DNA of 64,000 bases from Harmonia axyridis (GCF_914767665.1 NC_059504.1:48143720-48207719), one strand, 5' to 3'; numbered from the stretch's first letter, positions 34,290 through 47,051 are shown. Program-made: numbers and translations. The notes: generated from the letters alone by a model not told the origin.

Positions 34290-34540
34290 TATCGTGACAC
34301 ATACTTCAGCCCCGGCGGATTTATAGGGGCATATAGCGTTGCAACAGAGTCACCTCTCCACGATGGAGTCAGAGGGTGTGCCTTGGGCAGAGGTCGCTGG
34401 ATAGCCTAACTGAAGTGTACACCAGCGATCTCGGGACGAAACTCCAAACCCCTAGGAGAGTGCGGACCTCGTTACTTGGCTCGAGTGAGACTCGCCAAAC
34501 ATTACACCGTAATCTTATGGTCTATTGTACCCCCTTCAGA
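34290..34540 (-). repeat. R1-like LINE 3' UTR, copy A
   Basis: It matches inverted 9113-9315 (GTTGC.ACAGAGTCACCTCTC, GATGG.GT.AGA.GGTGT). At its right edge (ACC.TAATCTTATGGTCTATTGT.CCCC) it matches 61390-61430. Both this copy and the 61-kb copy lie beside R1-like coding sequence on the minus strand. That is why I assign it as the LINE's 3' UTR. Confidence 0.65.
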
Positions 34541-35155
34541 GCTGAACAAGGATATGGTCTGCTCCAGCTGATTCTGCAGGGCAAGGTCGAGGGGAGGATA
34601 GCTCCTGGCAAAAGAAGAATTTCGATGACAATAGTTGGACCCTTCCGGGCAGTGGTGAACAAAAGCCACAACAGCCAGAATGATCTCCAATATCCGATAA
34701 CAGATTGACACTATCCAGAAGAAGTAGAATATTCAATTCTTTTATATGGAATTGAGTCCTGGACGTTAGAAATACACTCCATAAGACACTCGGAAGTCCT
34801 CGAGATTTGAGTATACGAAGGAATCCTGAAATGTCGTGGACAGAACACGTATCTAACGAAACTGCCTTAGGAAGAATTAATGTAGACAGCGAAATGCTGG
34901 TGATTTTCAAAAGGCAAAAGACGAACAGTTTGGACATGTATGTAGATTATAGAGGCAGAAAATATTGGTTCCTAATAATGATAGGATAAGGGGACAAAAG
35001 TGAGCCTGTTAGCAGACAGTTTTCAAGGTTCAAAAATTAGAGAGAATGAAATGGTCTAAATTCAGAAGCATTGCTGAGGGTGACACAAGATTGAGACGAT
35101 TAACTTAAATTGCATCCAACCTTCTATAAGAAGATGGCCTTTGAGAAGAAGAAGT
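34541..35155 (+). mobile_element. RTE-like LINE fragments inserted in the R1-like LINE
   Basis: On the plus strand the C-terminal part of an RTE-type reverse transcriptase can be read as LLQLILQGKVEGR near 34558. Then, out of the usual order, come LYGIESWTLEIHS near 34738, EGILKC near 34820 and MSWTEHVSNE near 34831. A GAAGAAGAAG tail is at about 35146. The normal order would place LYGxESWT before QLILQGKVEG, so there are probably two overlapping or rearranged copies. R1-like sequence continues on each side, which shows that this piece landed inside the R1-like element. Stops are present. Confidence 0.7.
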
Positions 35156-35540
35156 CTACAGCTCGCCTTCTGTTCCAGAGTTTTGATAAACACCAGTATC
35201 GGAGATGGCTTCAAAGAGGTTACTTCCTAGCTTCAAAAAATCTCTTGTTCGAAAAATGTTTTGCGTTGACTAGCGATGGCGAGGAATTTTGTCACCAGGT
35301 GATCTGGAGTTTCTTCCTCCTCCTTACAGAATCTGCACCCGTCGTTTATTGCTCGACCTATTTTGATGAGGTGCTTTCTGAGACTGCCAAGCTTTGTAAG
35401 GAATCCAGTGAGGAGGTCTAGCATATTCTTTCTGAAATTATTCAACGCAGGAAGATTCCGCCAGAGTGTTTCTGTTTCGGAGTTTTTCCTTTTCCGATAC
35501 TCTTTCTTGTTGGTACCTAAACCCTAGTACCATAACACTT
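35156..35540 (-). pseudogene. R1/Jockey-like LINE ORF2 C-terminal end
   Basis: At 35445-35233 the minus strand reads NNFRKNMLDLLTGFLTKLGS, LRKHLIKIG and CRFCKEEEETPDHLV, the zinc-binding tail of R1/Jockey-type ORF2 downstream of the RNase H region. The last cysteine of the knuckle is replaced. A diverged second copy lies at 61455-61860. The 5' part of the element is missing and an RTE-type piece interrupts its 3' end. Confidence 0.75.
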
Positions 35541-35570
35541 CTTTCATTTGGATTAAGCTTCAAATGATGG

Positions 35571-36099
35571 ACTAGGGGGATGGTACCTTCCCCTAAGGGT
35601 GTGGTCAAACCGAGACAGGGTAGTTCGAATCGACAGAGAACACAGTCAAGATTAAGCCGAAGACGGGGACAGTTGAGATCAAATCGAAGACGGGTACAGA
35701 CGGTACAGTTCAACTTAAATCAAAGACGAGACAAGTTCGGTCGGTCAACTTAAGACGAAAAGACGGTTCGCGGACTAGATTAAGACGAGTCGCGAACAAG
35801 TTGAAGACGAGACGACCGAAAACTTGAAGTACGACGAAGACGTTTCGAGTAATCCATTAAACGAGAGTTAAAGACGAAATTCAGTACCGTATACCGTATA
35901 GTAGTAAGAAACTTGTTATTAGGACGTTATTGGGATCTTCTCAATACTGAGTTTTCACTGTATAATTGTGGCTTTGTAAATAGATGTGAATAATTCAAAA
36001 GAGTTTCATTATTATAAATCCAACAAAGTCACGGAGAAAAGACGAAAGGCCAGGTAATCGAATCATACCTCTAGACGATCGATTAACCAAGCCTACATT
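35571..36099 (+). repeat. 0.5-kb AGACGA-rich dispersed repeat, copy 2 (possible solo LTR)
   Basis: It is a direct repeat of 13430-13909 with the same start (GGTAC.TTCCCCTAAGGGTG) and the same end (GATTAACCAAGCCTACA). It is slightly longer than copy 1 because of extra AGACGA-type units and a short insertion (CGTATACCGTATAG). No flanking duplication is visible. Confidence 0.65.
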
Positions 36100-38204
36100 G
36101 ATGATTGCAAATATCTACCAAAGTTAGTATTTAATTGTCAGCAACAACTTTTTCTTTATGAGATCTTAGTTTGGATACTCTAGATCTTGACCTCTTGTCT
36201 CCAAATTGTTCAAAGGCTCCGCTGACATTGTTCAAACTCACTACGTCACTGGCTCAAACAATACATTCGTCGCCTGGCTGGAATAAACCACGAAAACGCG
36301 CATGTGAAAGTTTCAAAGGGATGAAATACGATCGTTTGCGGATTCGAATGCGGTTAAACTTGTGTAACTTTTATAGGTGGACAGATTTCGGACTTTTTCC
36401 GTTTCCCCTAAAAGACAAATGCTGCTTCTTTCTGATCTTTTCGTTTAAACATTCCGGCTTCTGTAGAGGACGTTTAACCAAAGACGACGATGATGGTTGT
36501 TCGGAAGTCGATGTCGTCAAATAAAGAATAAGGTTTGAAAACGACTCTTTGTATACGAGCCAGACAAATTGATGCACCAAAGAGGTTTTCGAACGAGTTT
36601 TCTACTATACTTTTTATACGATTGCAACAAACCATACAAATCTTATTATCGTCTAAAATGGTTGAAAATAACCCTAGAAGAAGATATTCTGCAGATTCTT
36701 TTCTGCACAGGAAACTGTGTAGTACGAGTGATCACTACAGTTCTCCAGAGCATAGAGCTGAGATATTAAGGAGCTCTGGAAACTTGAAACATGGTAAAAT
36801 TTTACCGAAGTCGGAGAGATGTGAAAAATGCTCATGCATAGATCTCTTATTCTGTAGCAATTCCGTTTATTCCGCCATATACCTTGTAGAACAAAATCAT
36901 GCGAGAATATCAGATTACATGGTTTTATTTGTTGTCGGTACTCTCCTGCCACGGATTTATCTATTATCACTGAAATTTGTGAATAAAGAAACTTTTCTGA
37001 CAACCAACATTTCAATGCAATAATCACTAAGCGATATTTATGGAAATATTCCATTCATTCTTTAGGAAATTCGAAGAAATAGAGAAAAACCATGTATACA
37101 ATTCTCGTTCTGACACATTCTGATCTCGGGGAAAGAAGTATCTTCTGCACTTTTATTATAAATAACTATTTGGACTGCAGAATATGGTTGCTCCAACAAG
37201 ATTAACTGTTCTATATGAATTTGATAGCCATTGTATACTTTTGATGTTCCATAGGCTAGGTGATTCCTATATTTGAACAATTTTTGTCAAAATATTGGTT
37301 TTGTTCCTGTTCGCTCACAAAAAAAAATGCAGAACTGTTTGACTAGAGAACTGTCGATTAGATCGGACGGTATTTCTTCTTTCACATGTTTTTAGCGAAT
37401 GTTCGTTCCAGACGGGAACGAATCGCCACATTCTGAGTACCTAGTCTAGAAGAATACGACGATCTGAAAATCGGCAGTTCTGATTGATAGCTAGTTAGTA
37501 TAACCCTATTTTAATAACAGCTGACCATAAATTGACCATTTCACTCGTGGATATGTAGAGACAAGAGGTGATGATGAAGTCAATCAAACACTTTGTATTG
37601 TGAAACAAATGTCTCCGGAATTTTATACGTTTGATAATTTCCAATTAATTTGATGGATACTTTCAGTGCCACTTCCGCTTTTATTGTATAAGAACAAGTC
37701 AAACTCATTCATTCATTTCATTTCGAGAGATTTCGTTGGACGTGCTATTCAGATGGCCAATTTGAGATTTTGTCTCGTTCTGTATAAAAAAAAAAATACT
37801 GAAATTAGTTAATATTTCAAAGTGAAACTGAGCATTAAGTTCTCTTCAAAAATTGCAGCACTGAATTATTCAGTTAATTTTGGTGAACTAACAATAGGGT
37901 TATCCATTTTAATGAGTTTTCAAGCTTGTTGAACTCTCACCAGAAAATTATAGTTCAATACATCCAGAATATTAATCGGGATTCGGGACTGCTTGTTCAG
38001 TTTCAGTCATATTTTGGTTGGAGTATAATATTAGATTATTCTGAATATAATTCAATGTACTCGTGATTCGGGACTGTACATTCGCCGTGTATTTCGCTTG
38101 AACATCAATATACTTCAGTATTCATTCCTCATTCAATGTTTGACGCAAACCATTAGTAGTCCAGAAAGCTAGTTGTAGGGCCGTATAGATAGCCTTTTAC
38201 ACTT
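36100..38204. other. Non-coding stretch with unrecognised open frames
   Basis: Open frames at 36171-36524 (plus, 117 codons), 36535-37023 (plus, 162 codons) and 36674-37054 (minus, 126 codons) overlap each other and show no recognisable domain or splice structure. I do not call them genes. A repeat with a 61-kb or 13-kb partner is not evident here. Confidence 0.45.
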
Positions 38205-38330
38205 CACACTAATAGAGCGTATACTTTGAATCATAAATGTATAACCAGTTTTTTGCAATAAAGCCTCGAATTTCGGAAAAAAACCGCGGAAGCAAAGTTG
38301 TACGCCTATGTAGAAGTTTTTCCAACAAAT
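38205..38330 (+). repeat. MITE terminus joined to a mariner 3' end
   Basis: CACTAATAGAGCGTATA at 38205-38222 matches the right end of the MITE at 1899-2354. It is followed directly by ATCATAAATGTATAACCAGT and CGAATTTCGGAA..AA, which match the 3' end of the mariner pseudogene at 16045-16130. This is a chimera of two transposon edges. Confidence 0.7.
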
Positions 38331-39389
38331 TATGTGCACCCAAACGAAAGCATAGCCATATTGAAGATAAACGTTCAAAATGCATAATAATAAGATTAAG
38401 TTTTCCCTTTTTTCTTTCGCTGCGTTACGAACCAGATCCTGCATATTCAGACCATAAAATTCTGTTCCTATCCTATTGCAATTGTCGTAACCCGTTACCT
38501 TGAAATTCCGCTCTGCAAATCATGGATCGTATAACTTCCAATCCAAATTCCCGAATCGATTGAATCCCAAAAACGTCTCGGAAATCGAAACTACTAGAAT
38601 CCGATCAGTGAGAAAGCCAGTTAGAGGTGCACCGCACACCTAGATATCAAATTCCAATCGCAAAATAAACGCAAGCACTTCTGCCTTCTGTCGGTCAGAA
38701 TATGCGTCGGACCACCTATCCGGATGCGGAATAGATTCCGAATCCTAGTCGGATCTCCCGAATACGGCTATTTGTTCGGTTGAATAACAACCGAAATCCA
38801 CAGCTAACCCTCTTAAGCCAAGTTTAGGTTTGATAATTACAGTTGTTTCCGCATTGTAGGCTTCTGGGTAGACGATGCCTCTTATTCCAGAACCCACCAT
38901 AATATGTAATCTCCGTAGAAGGCTAAAGGACGAATTCAAACAAGAGGCCTAAAGTAACAGTTGAAGTCAATAGGGATACAGATCTTGAGCCGTAAATTTA
39001 TAACGCTTTGTAGTTGGGATGGCTCGCCTTTTGATTAGATGGAACTCACCTTATGGGACCACTCTGATAAGGGGATCTCCTCTCGGGAGTTGTTTGGAGG
39101 TTGGGAGAGGTTAGGATCCTCCCAAAATCGATTCTCTCAAAGTTGGACCACAAATAATTTCAGGGTAATAAACATAAATAGAGGGAGCACATGTCATTTT
39201 CAGTAAGCAGATTTTGTCCCCAACATAAACTATCAAATTTGACAAGAATCGCGCGGAAATGAAAACATATCAATGATACGATATTTCACTCAATTCGCGA
39301 GTTTCTCCACAAATAACGCACTTCTTATGTCCCACAGTGAATCAAGATTTCATATTAACTAAAAATAAATTAAAGTTAATTCCTAAATA
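38331..39389. other. Non-coding sequence
   Basis: I see no recognisable gene or repeat. About 38590-39130 is slightly richer in GC. Confidence 0.5.
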
Positions 39390-41399
39390 CAGGGTGGCCA
39401 TTTGAAAACGAAACAGACGAGATTACAGACGAAATAAAGTTTTTCGATAGAAATGCTCGGACAGGTCGATTTCTTTTTCGAGGGGGACAACTTAAGATGT
39501 AGGTTACGGACGCATAGCGCTTCAACCCTTGCTACTAAAACCCTCACCCCCAAATTTTGAATAGGGAAGATGGGGTGAGTGATACCTCATTTGAAAGGTA
39601 TTTTTATACTGATTTCAGCACAGTAATTGTTTTTTCATTTTATGCATTAGTTCTCGAATTATTCTTAACTAAGTATTTGAAAATGAAGTGGTGTTTTCAT
39701 GGCACTTGTAGTGTTTTGTGAAAAATCGACATTTTGAGCTTCAAAACAACCATGACTGTGGCTTCCTAACTAACTAACGCATGAGTATTTCGAGAACTAA
39801 TGCATAAAATGAAAAAACAATTACTGTGCTGAAATCAGTATAAAAATACCTTTAAATTGAGGTATCACTCACCCCATCTTCCCTATTCAAAAATTGGGGG
39901 TGGGGGTTGTAGCAGCAAGGGTTGAAGCGCTATGTGTCCGGTACCAACATCTTAAGGGTGTTCAATACCTTGTTCATACCAATGCTATTTCAGTGCTAAT
40001 TTCAGTGCATTCCAATTCCAAAGTACAGGTCGGATTCATTTCATTTTTTGAGTGAACAATGACGTGATATAGTGAACTTGAAGATCCCGTTTCGATTTCC
40101 AAAAAAAAATCGATAGTATTCCGCAAATCGAACTTTGAAATTGAACACTTTCTTTAAATGACTATTCAGCTTCAGAGAGACTTCTCATTTCAAGTAACTC
40201 ATCCACAAATGTTCAGTGCTATTATATGTTTTGAATTGGTGCAAACATTTTTTTGAAATTGCTTGATTTGCTCTAATTGTAGATGTTTTTCATATGGAAT
40301 TATGCTTTTTGGAACGCCTCCCAAAGGTTTACGCCTTTTTGCAACATGAACGCCAATAGAATCTTGGACTGTATTTTATGGCTCGAGATGAATGACACTT
40401 TTATGATTTACGAGGGTAGGGTTTCTCTGATTGGCTAAAATTGTGTACATTACTAGTTTATGACAATATTGCACTGAAGAATAGGGAAAGGTAGAAAACT
40501 TGTTATGAAATCATTGTTAGAATTAGAAACGATACTGTTCCTAAAATATATATGCTAGCTGATTTTATTCGTAATGATGTCTGGAGAAGTACATTTTGAG
40601 CGCTTAGTATCATAAAGAAAATTTCAAAAGTCATAAAGAAATTAAGATGAAAAAAAGGTATCTGGATTTTTGCCGAAATATGGAAAATTATTAATATTTC
40701 AGAAATCTGACAAAAAATTCTCAAAAAAAAAAATTTCTTTTGAAAAACTCCCTATTCCCGAAACTCTATCTACAATATTTACCATTTAAATTTAACCCTG
40801 AAAATAGGCAATTCTTGATTAAGAAAATTTTATCGTACTTCCTTCATTAATATTAACTTGAAAAAATTTATAGTAAAAATTTTTCGCTTCGTGAAGCCAT
40901 TCTTGTATACATACCTCCTTGAAAATTTCATGTCATAAAAGTTTAAGAAATTGCAATATTTTTTTTAAATAATCTTTTTCGTTAACTCAACTCTCTTGAT
41001 TTATTGCCCTAGAGAAAGAGAACAATATACATCTCTTTCAACTCGAAGAGTTGAACGTTAAATCGTTATTCCAAATTTGAATTTAAAGCAAAGAATTGTG
41101 AAAAATATTGAGAATTTTTCTACCTGAAGTAAAAGAAATATTACCAATTCAAAAGATGATTGAATCGAATATTACTTATCTTCACCTATAGCCAATAAGA
41201 GTATTGCTGATTCCTATAAGCAATTATTTATATGTATATTATATTTCCTTGAGATATTAACGAGTCCAACTCATTGTTACATTAAATCCTGTTCTGTCCC
41301 CACAATGTCAGAAAGAAGTATGGTCTAAAATTTCTCAATTTTCCTGATTCACATGGTAGAAGTTCATCCAAATATATGCCATATTTTATTCCATCATTG

Positions 41400-42970
41400 A
41401 ATTAGGCAAATCGAAATGATAAATATAAAAAAGTATGTAAATTTCATTCTATTCAGTTCATAAAACGTATAAAAAAATATCATGTCGTTCGAGAAGGTAA
41501 AATATCCGAACGATTTTGGGGTTTTTTCGAATGATATTTTCAATACCTTGTTGGACAATTTTAAAGATTTCAATTTAGCGACTAAATTAGTAGGTCAAAC
41601 ATATGACGGGGCAGCTGTGATGGCGGGGGAAATTAATGGGTTACAAGCGCGAATAAAAACAATTGCTCCTCAAGCACTATTCACGCACTGTTATGCACAT
41701 AAATTGAATTTAGTGTTACAAGATTCGACCAAGAAAATCAATGAGTGTCGCGTGTTTTTTTCGAATCTTTCAGGATTTTCGTCGTTTTTCACTAAATCAA
41801 GTAAACGCACTAATATTCTAGAGGAAATTTGCAAAAAAAGATTACCCTCTAGCTCGGAAACTCGTTGGAATTTCAAATCTCGCGCTGTAAAAACAATATT
41901 CGATAAGAGAGAAGAATTAATTGAAGTTTTTGATCATATCAGCGACAATTTAGATGAATGGGATGATATTACAATACGTGAAGCTACCGGTCTGAAGAAA
42001 ATGTTGAATGATTTCGAATTTTTGTTCATTCTCCACTCTTTTAATTTGATTTTTACATACACAGATCCCGTTTTTTCTATAATCCAGCATAAGTTATCAG
42101 ATATAACTTATTGCAACGCCAGAATCACTTCTTTATTATCGACTCTGAAAAAATTTCGCACAGAAGATGAGTATTTCATTCGCTTATATTCAGAAGTAGA
42201 AAAACTCCCAGAAGTAATGCCACCGAGTGCTAGACGTCGAAAACGTAAAATAGATTCCGAAATTCAGCTCACGGATAATTCCTCAATGAAACGGCTTTTT
42301 TGTGAAATTCTGGATTTAATTATAACTCAAATTGAAATAAGGTTTAAAAACATTTCATCACTTCATTTTTTGGAACTAATGAATTTTAATAAATTTGATA
42401 TATATGTTCGTAATTTTCCGGAGTGTGGCCGACCCACATCTCGAGGGCACGAGCCGTCACTGGTCAAATGTCAAATAATCATTTTGAATTTCAGTAAAAT
42501 ATCAGAAATTCTCATCCAAATAAACAAACCGACAACAATAACCTAATAAATCACATGTCTTATATTCCTATACCCACTTTTGTGGTCTCCAAAGGCGCAT
42601 AAAATGAGAACTCAAAAGCTTCTCGAATTTTTCATTCTAGAAATCTCAATATGCACTATTTATGATTTTCTCTGTGAAATCATACACTCAGAGATAATCA
42701 TATATTTTTTTCTATTATCCATATTCGATATACGTTCATGACAGTGGTTCATTGTCATTTCTGTATTCACAATATTTACAGTAATTATCTTATTTAGTAA
42801 TATATGTATAACTAAACAAATATAACAAATTTTCCTTCTTTAGAAGAAGTTTTCCAAAGAATTTTGCCTACTCATAATAAGATTGTGATATATAAGGTTG
42901 TTACATATAATGGATATTCCTTCTGGGGGGTATATATCCACCTTATCCCCCCCCCTAGGATACGCCACTG
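41400..42970 (+). mobile_element. hAT element fragment with 3' terminus
   Basis: It encodes the middle of a hAT transposase (see 41482-42413) and ends at TAGGATACGCCACTG (42956-42970). Read inward this is CAGTGGCGTATCCTA, a typical start for many insect hAT elements. The matching 5' terminus was not found, so the element is truncated on the left. It lies within the material that split the MITE at 39390-43287. Confidence 0.65.
41482..42413 (+). pseudogene. hAT transposase (ZMYM1/DUF4371-like) partial ORF
   Basis: The open frame runs 354 codons to 42546, and the first 310 or so are hAT-like. It holds LVGQTYDGAAVMAGEINGLQ, then FTHCYAHKLNLVLQD (RNase H-like catalytic fold region), FFTKSSKRTNILEE and LPSSSETRWNFKSRA, all typical of the family. 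The N-terminal zinc finger and the first part of the catalytic domain are missing, as is the C-terminal dimerisation region. After about 42413 the frame runs into unrelated sequence. The long open frame suggests a fairly young insertion. Without its ends it cannot transpose. MSFEKV at 41482 is the first in-frame ATG, not a confirmed start. Confidence 0.8.
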
Positions 42971-43287
42971 TATCTTAACTGAACTGAATTTCTAAAGTTT
43001 ACAGAAACACAAATTTACTCTTTGCTGGGCTTCATCGAGAGTTGAGATTTTATTAGGGGCAATAAATACCAAACAGGCGGTTCTTCAACTTGAATGGGTG
43101 TGCCAGGTACAAATCTACCAAAAATTTTCGGGTAGCTCCATCTAGCGGAATTGCAGTTTCAGCGCAAAGTAGTCTACAACCTTAAGTTGTCCCCCTCGAA
43201 ACAGAAATCGACCTGTCCGAGCATTTCTATCGAAAAACTTTATTTCGTCTGTAATCTCGTCTGTTTCGTTTTCAAATGGCCACCCTG

Positions 43288-45394
43288 TATATCAGAAATT
43301 CAGAAAACAAACTTCAAGCGCGCCAAACGACGTGAAACAACCGATGACACTAAGAGAGCAAAAGTTGCCAAACCTTGGATTTCAGCTGGTAGATACTGAA
43401 AATAATAATTATTTTTCTTATTATAAATTCGACAATTAGGAAAAATATCCGATTTCAAATATTCAAATTGCATATTCAATCGGAAATCACTGAAATAAAT
43501 ATATTTCATTCAATATAATAAACATTCATAATGATATAGTAAAATTGTGGATTTGTACATATATCACAATCTGACAACTTAATCTAACCATGTTGGGGAC
43601 ATCTAAAAGTTGCGTATACTTCCTCTTACTATATTCATTACACTATGCAAATAATACATAAAAAAATAACATTCTAGACGCACAAGCAATGAAATGCAAT
43701 AAAAAATAGTTTTCGCTTAATAAGTGAACATACTGAAATAGACGAACTCTTGTTCGCGGAATTTTCATTTCTATTCGTGATGAGTTACATCCACTACTTG
43801 ACCTATGATACCCTGATAGTTGTAAGGTTAGCTCACACTTGTCCACATTTTAGTGAATGAATCAAATATTACCAAGAAGGTCTTAGTCATTGTTGAAAAA
43901 AAAATAATGAAATAAAACCTAATATATTTGTGACACTACTGAGTTGAGGTTCTGCAAGTGCATAACACATGAAAATTTCAAGCTTTATGCGAGATTTTAT
44001 CTAGATCCTGTCATCAAAATCATAGAATCTTCGAGCAGAGCATCAGAAGAAAGCTCTGACCTAAAGTCAGGAGGTTTTGGGCATTTATTCATTCGTGCGC
44101 GTATAAAGAAGTAATTCATTAATTACTTCTCATATGAAGCATTAAAAAGCCTCCGACTTGACTTCAGTACTTTCCCATTTTCATATATTGTGCTATACAT
44201 TTTTCCGAAGTCAAAATTAACTTTAGGAAGAACCACCGTTATAACATGACTAGCTGCAGTTGACCAATCAATAATTTTGTTTCTCATGGACCATTTTCTC
44301 TTTGTTTACAGTGGAAATATGTCGAATAGTGAATCCTAGATATCCTACAGGTCATCGACAGACCTGTTTGTTTCTGTGAAAAGTTCTAGTGAGAAACGAT
44401 AAACCTAGGTGTAGGAGTTTTGTACTGTTAAAAGTTTGGTATTGATATTGGTTAGCATACTTTCCTCTGTGAACTTTTTATGAACCATAACGAATATGGG
44501 CAGAAAACAAAGTTTTTACCTTCGATAACATTGAATCGAGTCATATTTTCACAGATCATTTGAAATAAAGTAATGAAAATATAGACAAGAATCAAAAATC
44601 ACAACTTTTCATCAAGTATTTATTCGAGAAAGTTCAGTTATATGCCGGTGAGATCCGCCTATTGAAAAATGGGACAATATACAGTGTAATCTCCATTGCA
44701 AAATTGGACTTTTTCTCATTATTGCAGAAACAGAATCAGAAAACGAGACTTAATTGGAGTAGCAGGAGCCGCATCTATTAAAATCCTCATCATTACAGTC
44801 AGAATATCGTTTACAAGACGCAAAAATTGCATTTCCAGACTTACATAGCGATAATCAAAGTCCAAAACGATTTTCTGAATTAACTACCTTCTTATTTTAC
44901 ATACCTTGAGGGCCTTCGTTATTAAACAACCCAGTTTAATTATATTCTTCGCTATGTTCGAAATGAATCAGGAAGTTTTTTAATTTCAAGTTTTCTTGAA
45001 GGAGATAAAGCAGTCGATGAAATGAGAGACTGTGCTTGTTGCTTTGGCTCCTGAACCCTTTGGAGGTTCGGTATCTGAGCAGAGCACCTCGGAGAAAAGT
45101 TTTTCATTTTCGAGGGGCGATTTTCGTGTGAAAATTCCATTAATATTTGAAATTCAGTTCACGCGAAGGCAAGAAGCTAAATTCCATCTCGAATTGCCAA
45201 CAGTGAGAAGAACAACCGGAAGTTGTGCCTATACAGCAGAGTATTATGAATACCAATAATTTCTTCAATTCGAAAACTCTTGCGTTCCTTACTTTATTGA
45301 TATTTTCGTTCCTTGTTTTTCAGTTATTTCATGTCAGTTTTGAGATCAATAAATATTGTCATTCTATTATTTTCAAGACCTTCCGAATTGTAAT
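43288..45394. other. AT-rich non-coding sequence
   Basis: I see no recognisable gene or repeat. Small open frames at 44952-45259 have no recognised domains. Confidence 0.5.
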
Positions 45395-46303
45395 GGGTGT
45401 TTTTTTCGAGGTATATAACTTTAAGTTGGCATTACTGTTCCAGATGGCGACCGATTTGACCGCTGTCAAATGATTTTTTCTCAGTTTGGTTTGGCAATTC
45501 ATCACGTATAGACGCCTGAACAACGCTTGTAAATAGTGCAATTTTATTTAGAAAATAATGGTTCTGTGCGGAATATGTATCGCGCACTACGTTCATTTTA
45601 TTTTGTTTAGCGATGAAGCGCACTTCTGGTTAAATGGCTACGTCAACAAACAAAACAGCCGCATTTGGAGTGAAGCTTATCCTCAAGTGTATGTCGAAAC
45701 ACCGTTACATCCAGAAAAACTGACTGTTTGATGCGCTTTATGGGCTGGTGGAATCATTGGTCCGTACTTCTTCAAAAACGATGATGGACAGAACGTTACA
45801 GTCAATGGTGATCGGTATAGAGCCATGATTACTAACTTTTCATTCCTGAATTGAACAACCATGATGTCCAGGAGCTGTGGTTCCAACAAGGCGGCGCAAC
45901 ATGTCACACAGCTCGTGCCACAATCGATTTATTGAATGACACGTTTGGTGACCGCCTAATTTCACGTTTTGGACCTGTGAATTCGCCTCCAAGATCTTGT
46001 GATTTCTGTGGTGCTGTAAAGTCATTGGTCTATGCGGATAAGCCACAAATCCTTGACCATTTGGAAGACAAAATTCGCCGTTTTATTGCCGATATACGGC
46101 CACAAATGTTGGAAAAAGTCATCGAAAATTGGACGTCCAGATTGGACTACATCCGAGCCAGCCGTGGCGGTCATATGCCAGAAATCATATTTAAAATGTA
46201 ATGCCACAAGATTATCTTGCGGATAAATAAAATTCATGTCAATCGAATAATCCATCGTTGTTTTATTGCAATTTAAAGTTCTATAGCTCTAAAAAAAACA
46301 CCC
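45395..46303 (+). mobile_element. Internally deleted DD41D transposon, copy 2
   Basis: It has the same ends as copy 1 (GGGTGTTTTTTTCGAGG, AAAAACACCC). The 5' leader runs through GCAATTTTATTT.GAAAATAA and the CGCGCACTACGTTCATTTTA junction straight into FSDEAHFWLNGYVNK, so the N-terminal half of the transposase is missing. The second catalytic block is WFQQGGATCH, with G in place of D. About 30 bases are deleted around the third block (RSCDF then straight to KSLVY). The C-terminus (IRASRGGHMPEIIFKM) is intact. It is inactive. Confidence 0.9.
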
Positions 46304-46929
46304 TCTACTAGCAACTTCTCAACTTGAATCGAAGCAAAAACTGAATAGGAATCTTCGAAATTGCCCAAAGAAATATTATAGGAAAACTTCGTTCGATTCA
46401 CATAACGCGACGCGTCGGAAAAGTACATAACAACTCTTCGGACTTACGTCGCGAACTCGTTGCCAATTTTCCAAACTGCGAAATTCGGTAACAATCTGGC
46501 CGGCTGCAATCAGTCCCTTGTTCAAGGTGGAAACTTTCCTCTCTCCTTAATTGTCGGAGTTTCCAGAGCCAGGGCCGATATAAAAATGTAGTCAATTTGG
46601 GACGAACAACGGAAGCTGTACACTACGTCCCCTAAATTGGATTTCCTCCCGTGACTCTAACTGGTAGCAATCGATTAAATCTTCGAGAGAGAGGAGGTAT
46701 CAGTCGACTTTAGTCTACATAGGAGAACGGAGGAAATTTTCCGATCGATTGAATAATCCAGTGTCAAAGACATAGTGTACGAACCGTTTCAAAGGTTTGG
46801 GAATACCGTTTGATTACATTAGTTGTCGAATAGTAACGTATTTGTACATAATGTCTACCTATATTATTCAGGCAGGTGAAATTCTTTGATTTGTTTCAAC
46901 ATCGACACCCTTGATGAAACAATATGACT
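46304..46929. other. Non-coding sequence
   Basis: I see no recognisable gene or repeat. The stretch is slightly GC-richer at about 46400-46700. Confidence 0.5.
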
Positions 46930-47051
46930 GAATATTTCCCTCCTGTCAAAAATTCTATGTATATGGAGAACAATTATCGAAAATTACAGCGAATATTTCC
47001 CTCCTGTCAAAAATTCTATGTATATGGAGAACAATTATCGAAAATTACAGC
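46930..47051 (+). repeat. Two-copy 61-bp tandem repeat
   Basis: GAATATTTCCCTCCTGTCAA plus 41 further bases is repeated exactly with a 61-bp period (46930-46990, 46991-47051). The same unit occurs once, inverted, in the centre of the large inverted repeat at about 50130-50195. Confidence 0.85.

Larger units (their letters stand above)
39390..43287. mobile_element. Palindromic MITE split by a nested insertion of about 3.2 kb
   Basis: The outer ends are TA|CAGGGTGGCCATTTGAAAAC and the inverted GTTTTCAAATGGCCACCCTG|TA, similar for about 105 bases. Inside, 39485-39660 and 39785-39960 are inverted copies of each other (shared AATAGGGAAGATGGGGTGAG, ATGCATTAGTTCTCGA and TTGTTTTTTCATTTTATGCA). The right arm stops at CTTAAG near 39957 and resumes at CTTAAG near 43183. 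The 3.2 kb between was therefore probably inserted into one MITE about 670 bp long. Confidence 0.75.

Noticed and set aside
36535..37054. 162-codon plus-strand and 126-codon minus-strand open frames
   Set aside because: They overlap on opposite strands, show no recognisable motif and have no visible splice or homology support.
44952..45259. Small open frames on both strands
   Set aside because: No recognisable domain, mutual overlap, and no splice-site pattern of an exon.
46930..47051. Possible CRISPR-like array
   Set aside because: It is only two contiguous 61-bp units without spacers, in an insect genome. It is a plain tandem duplication.
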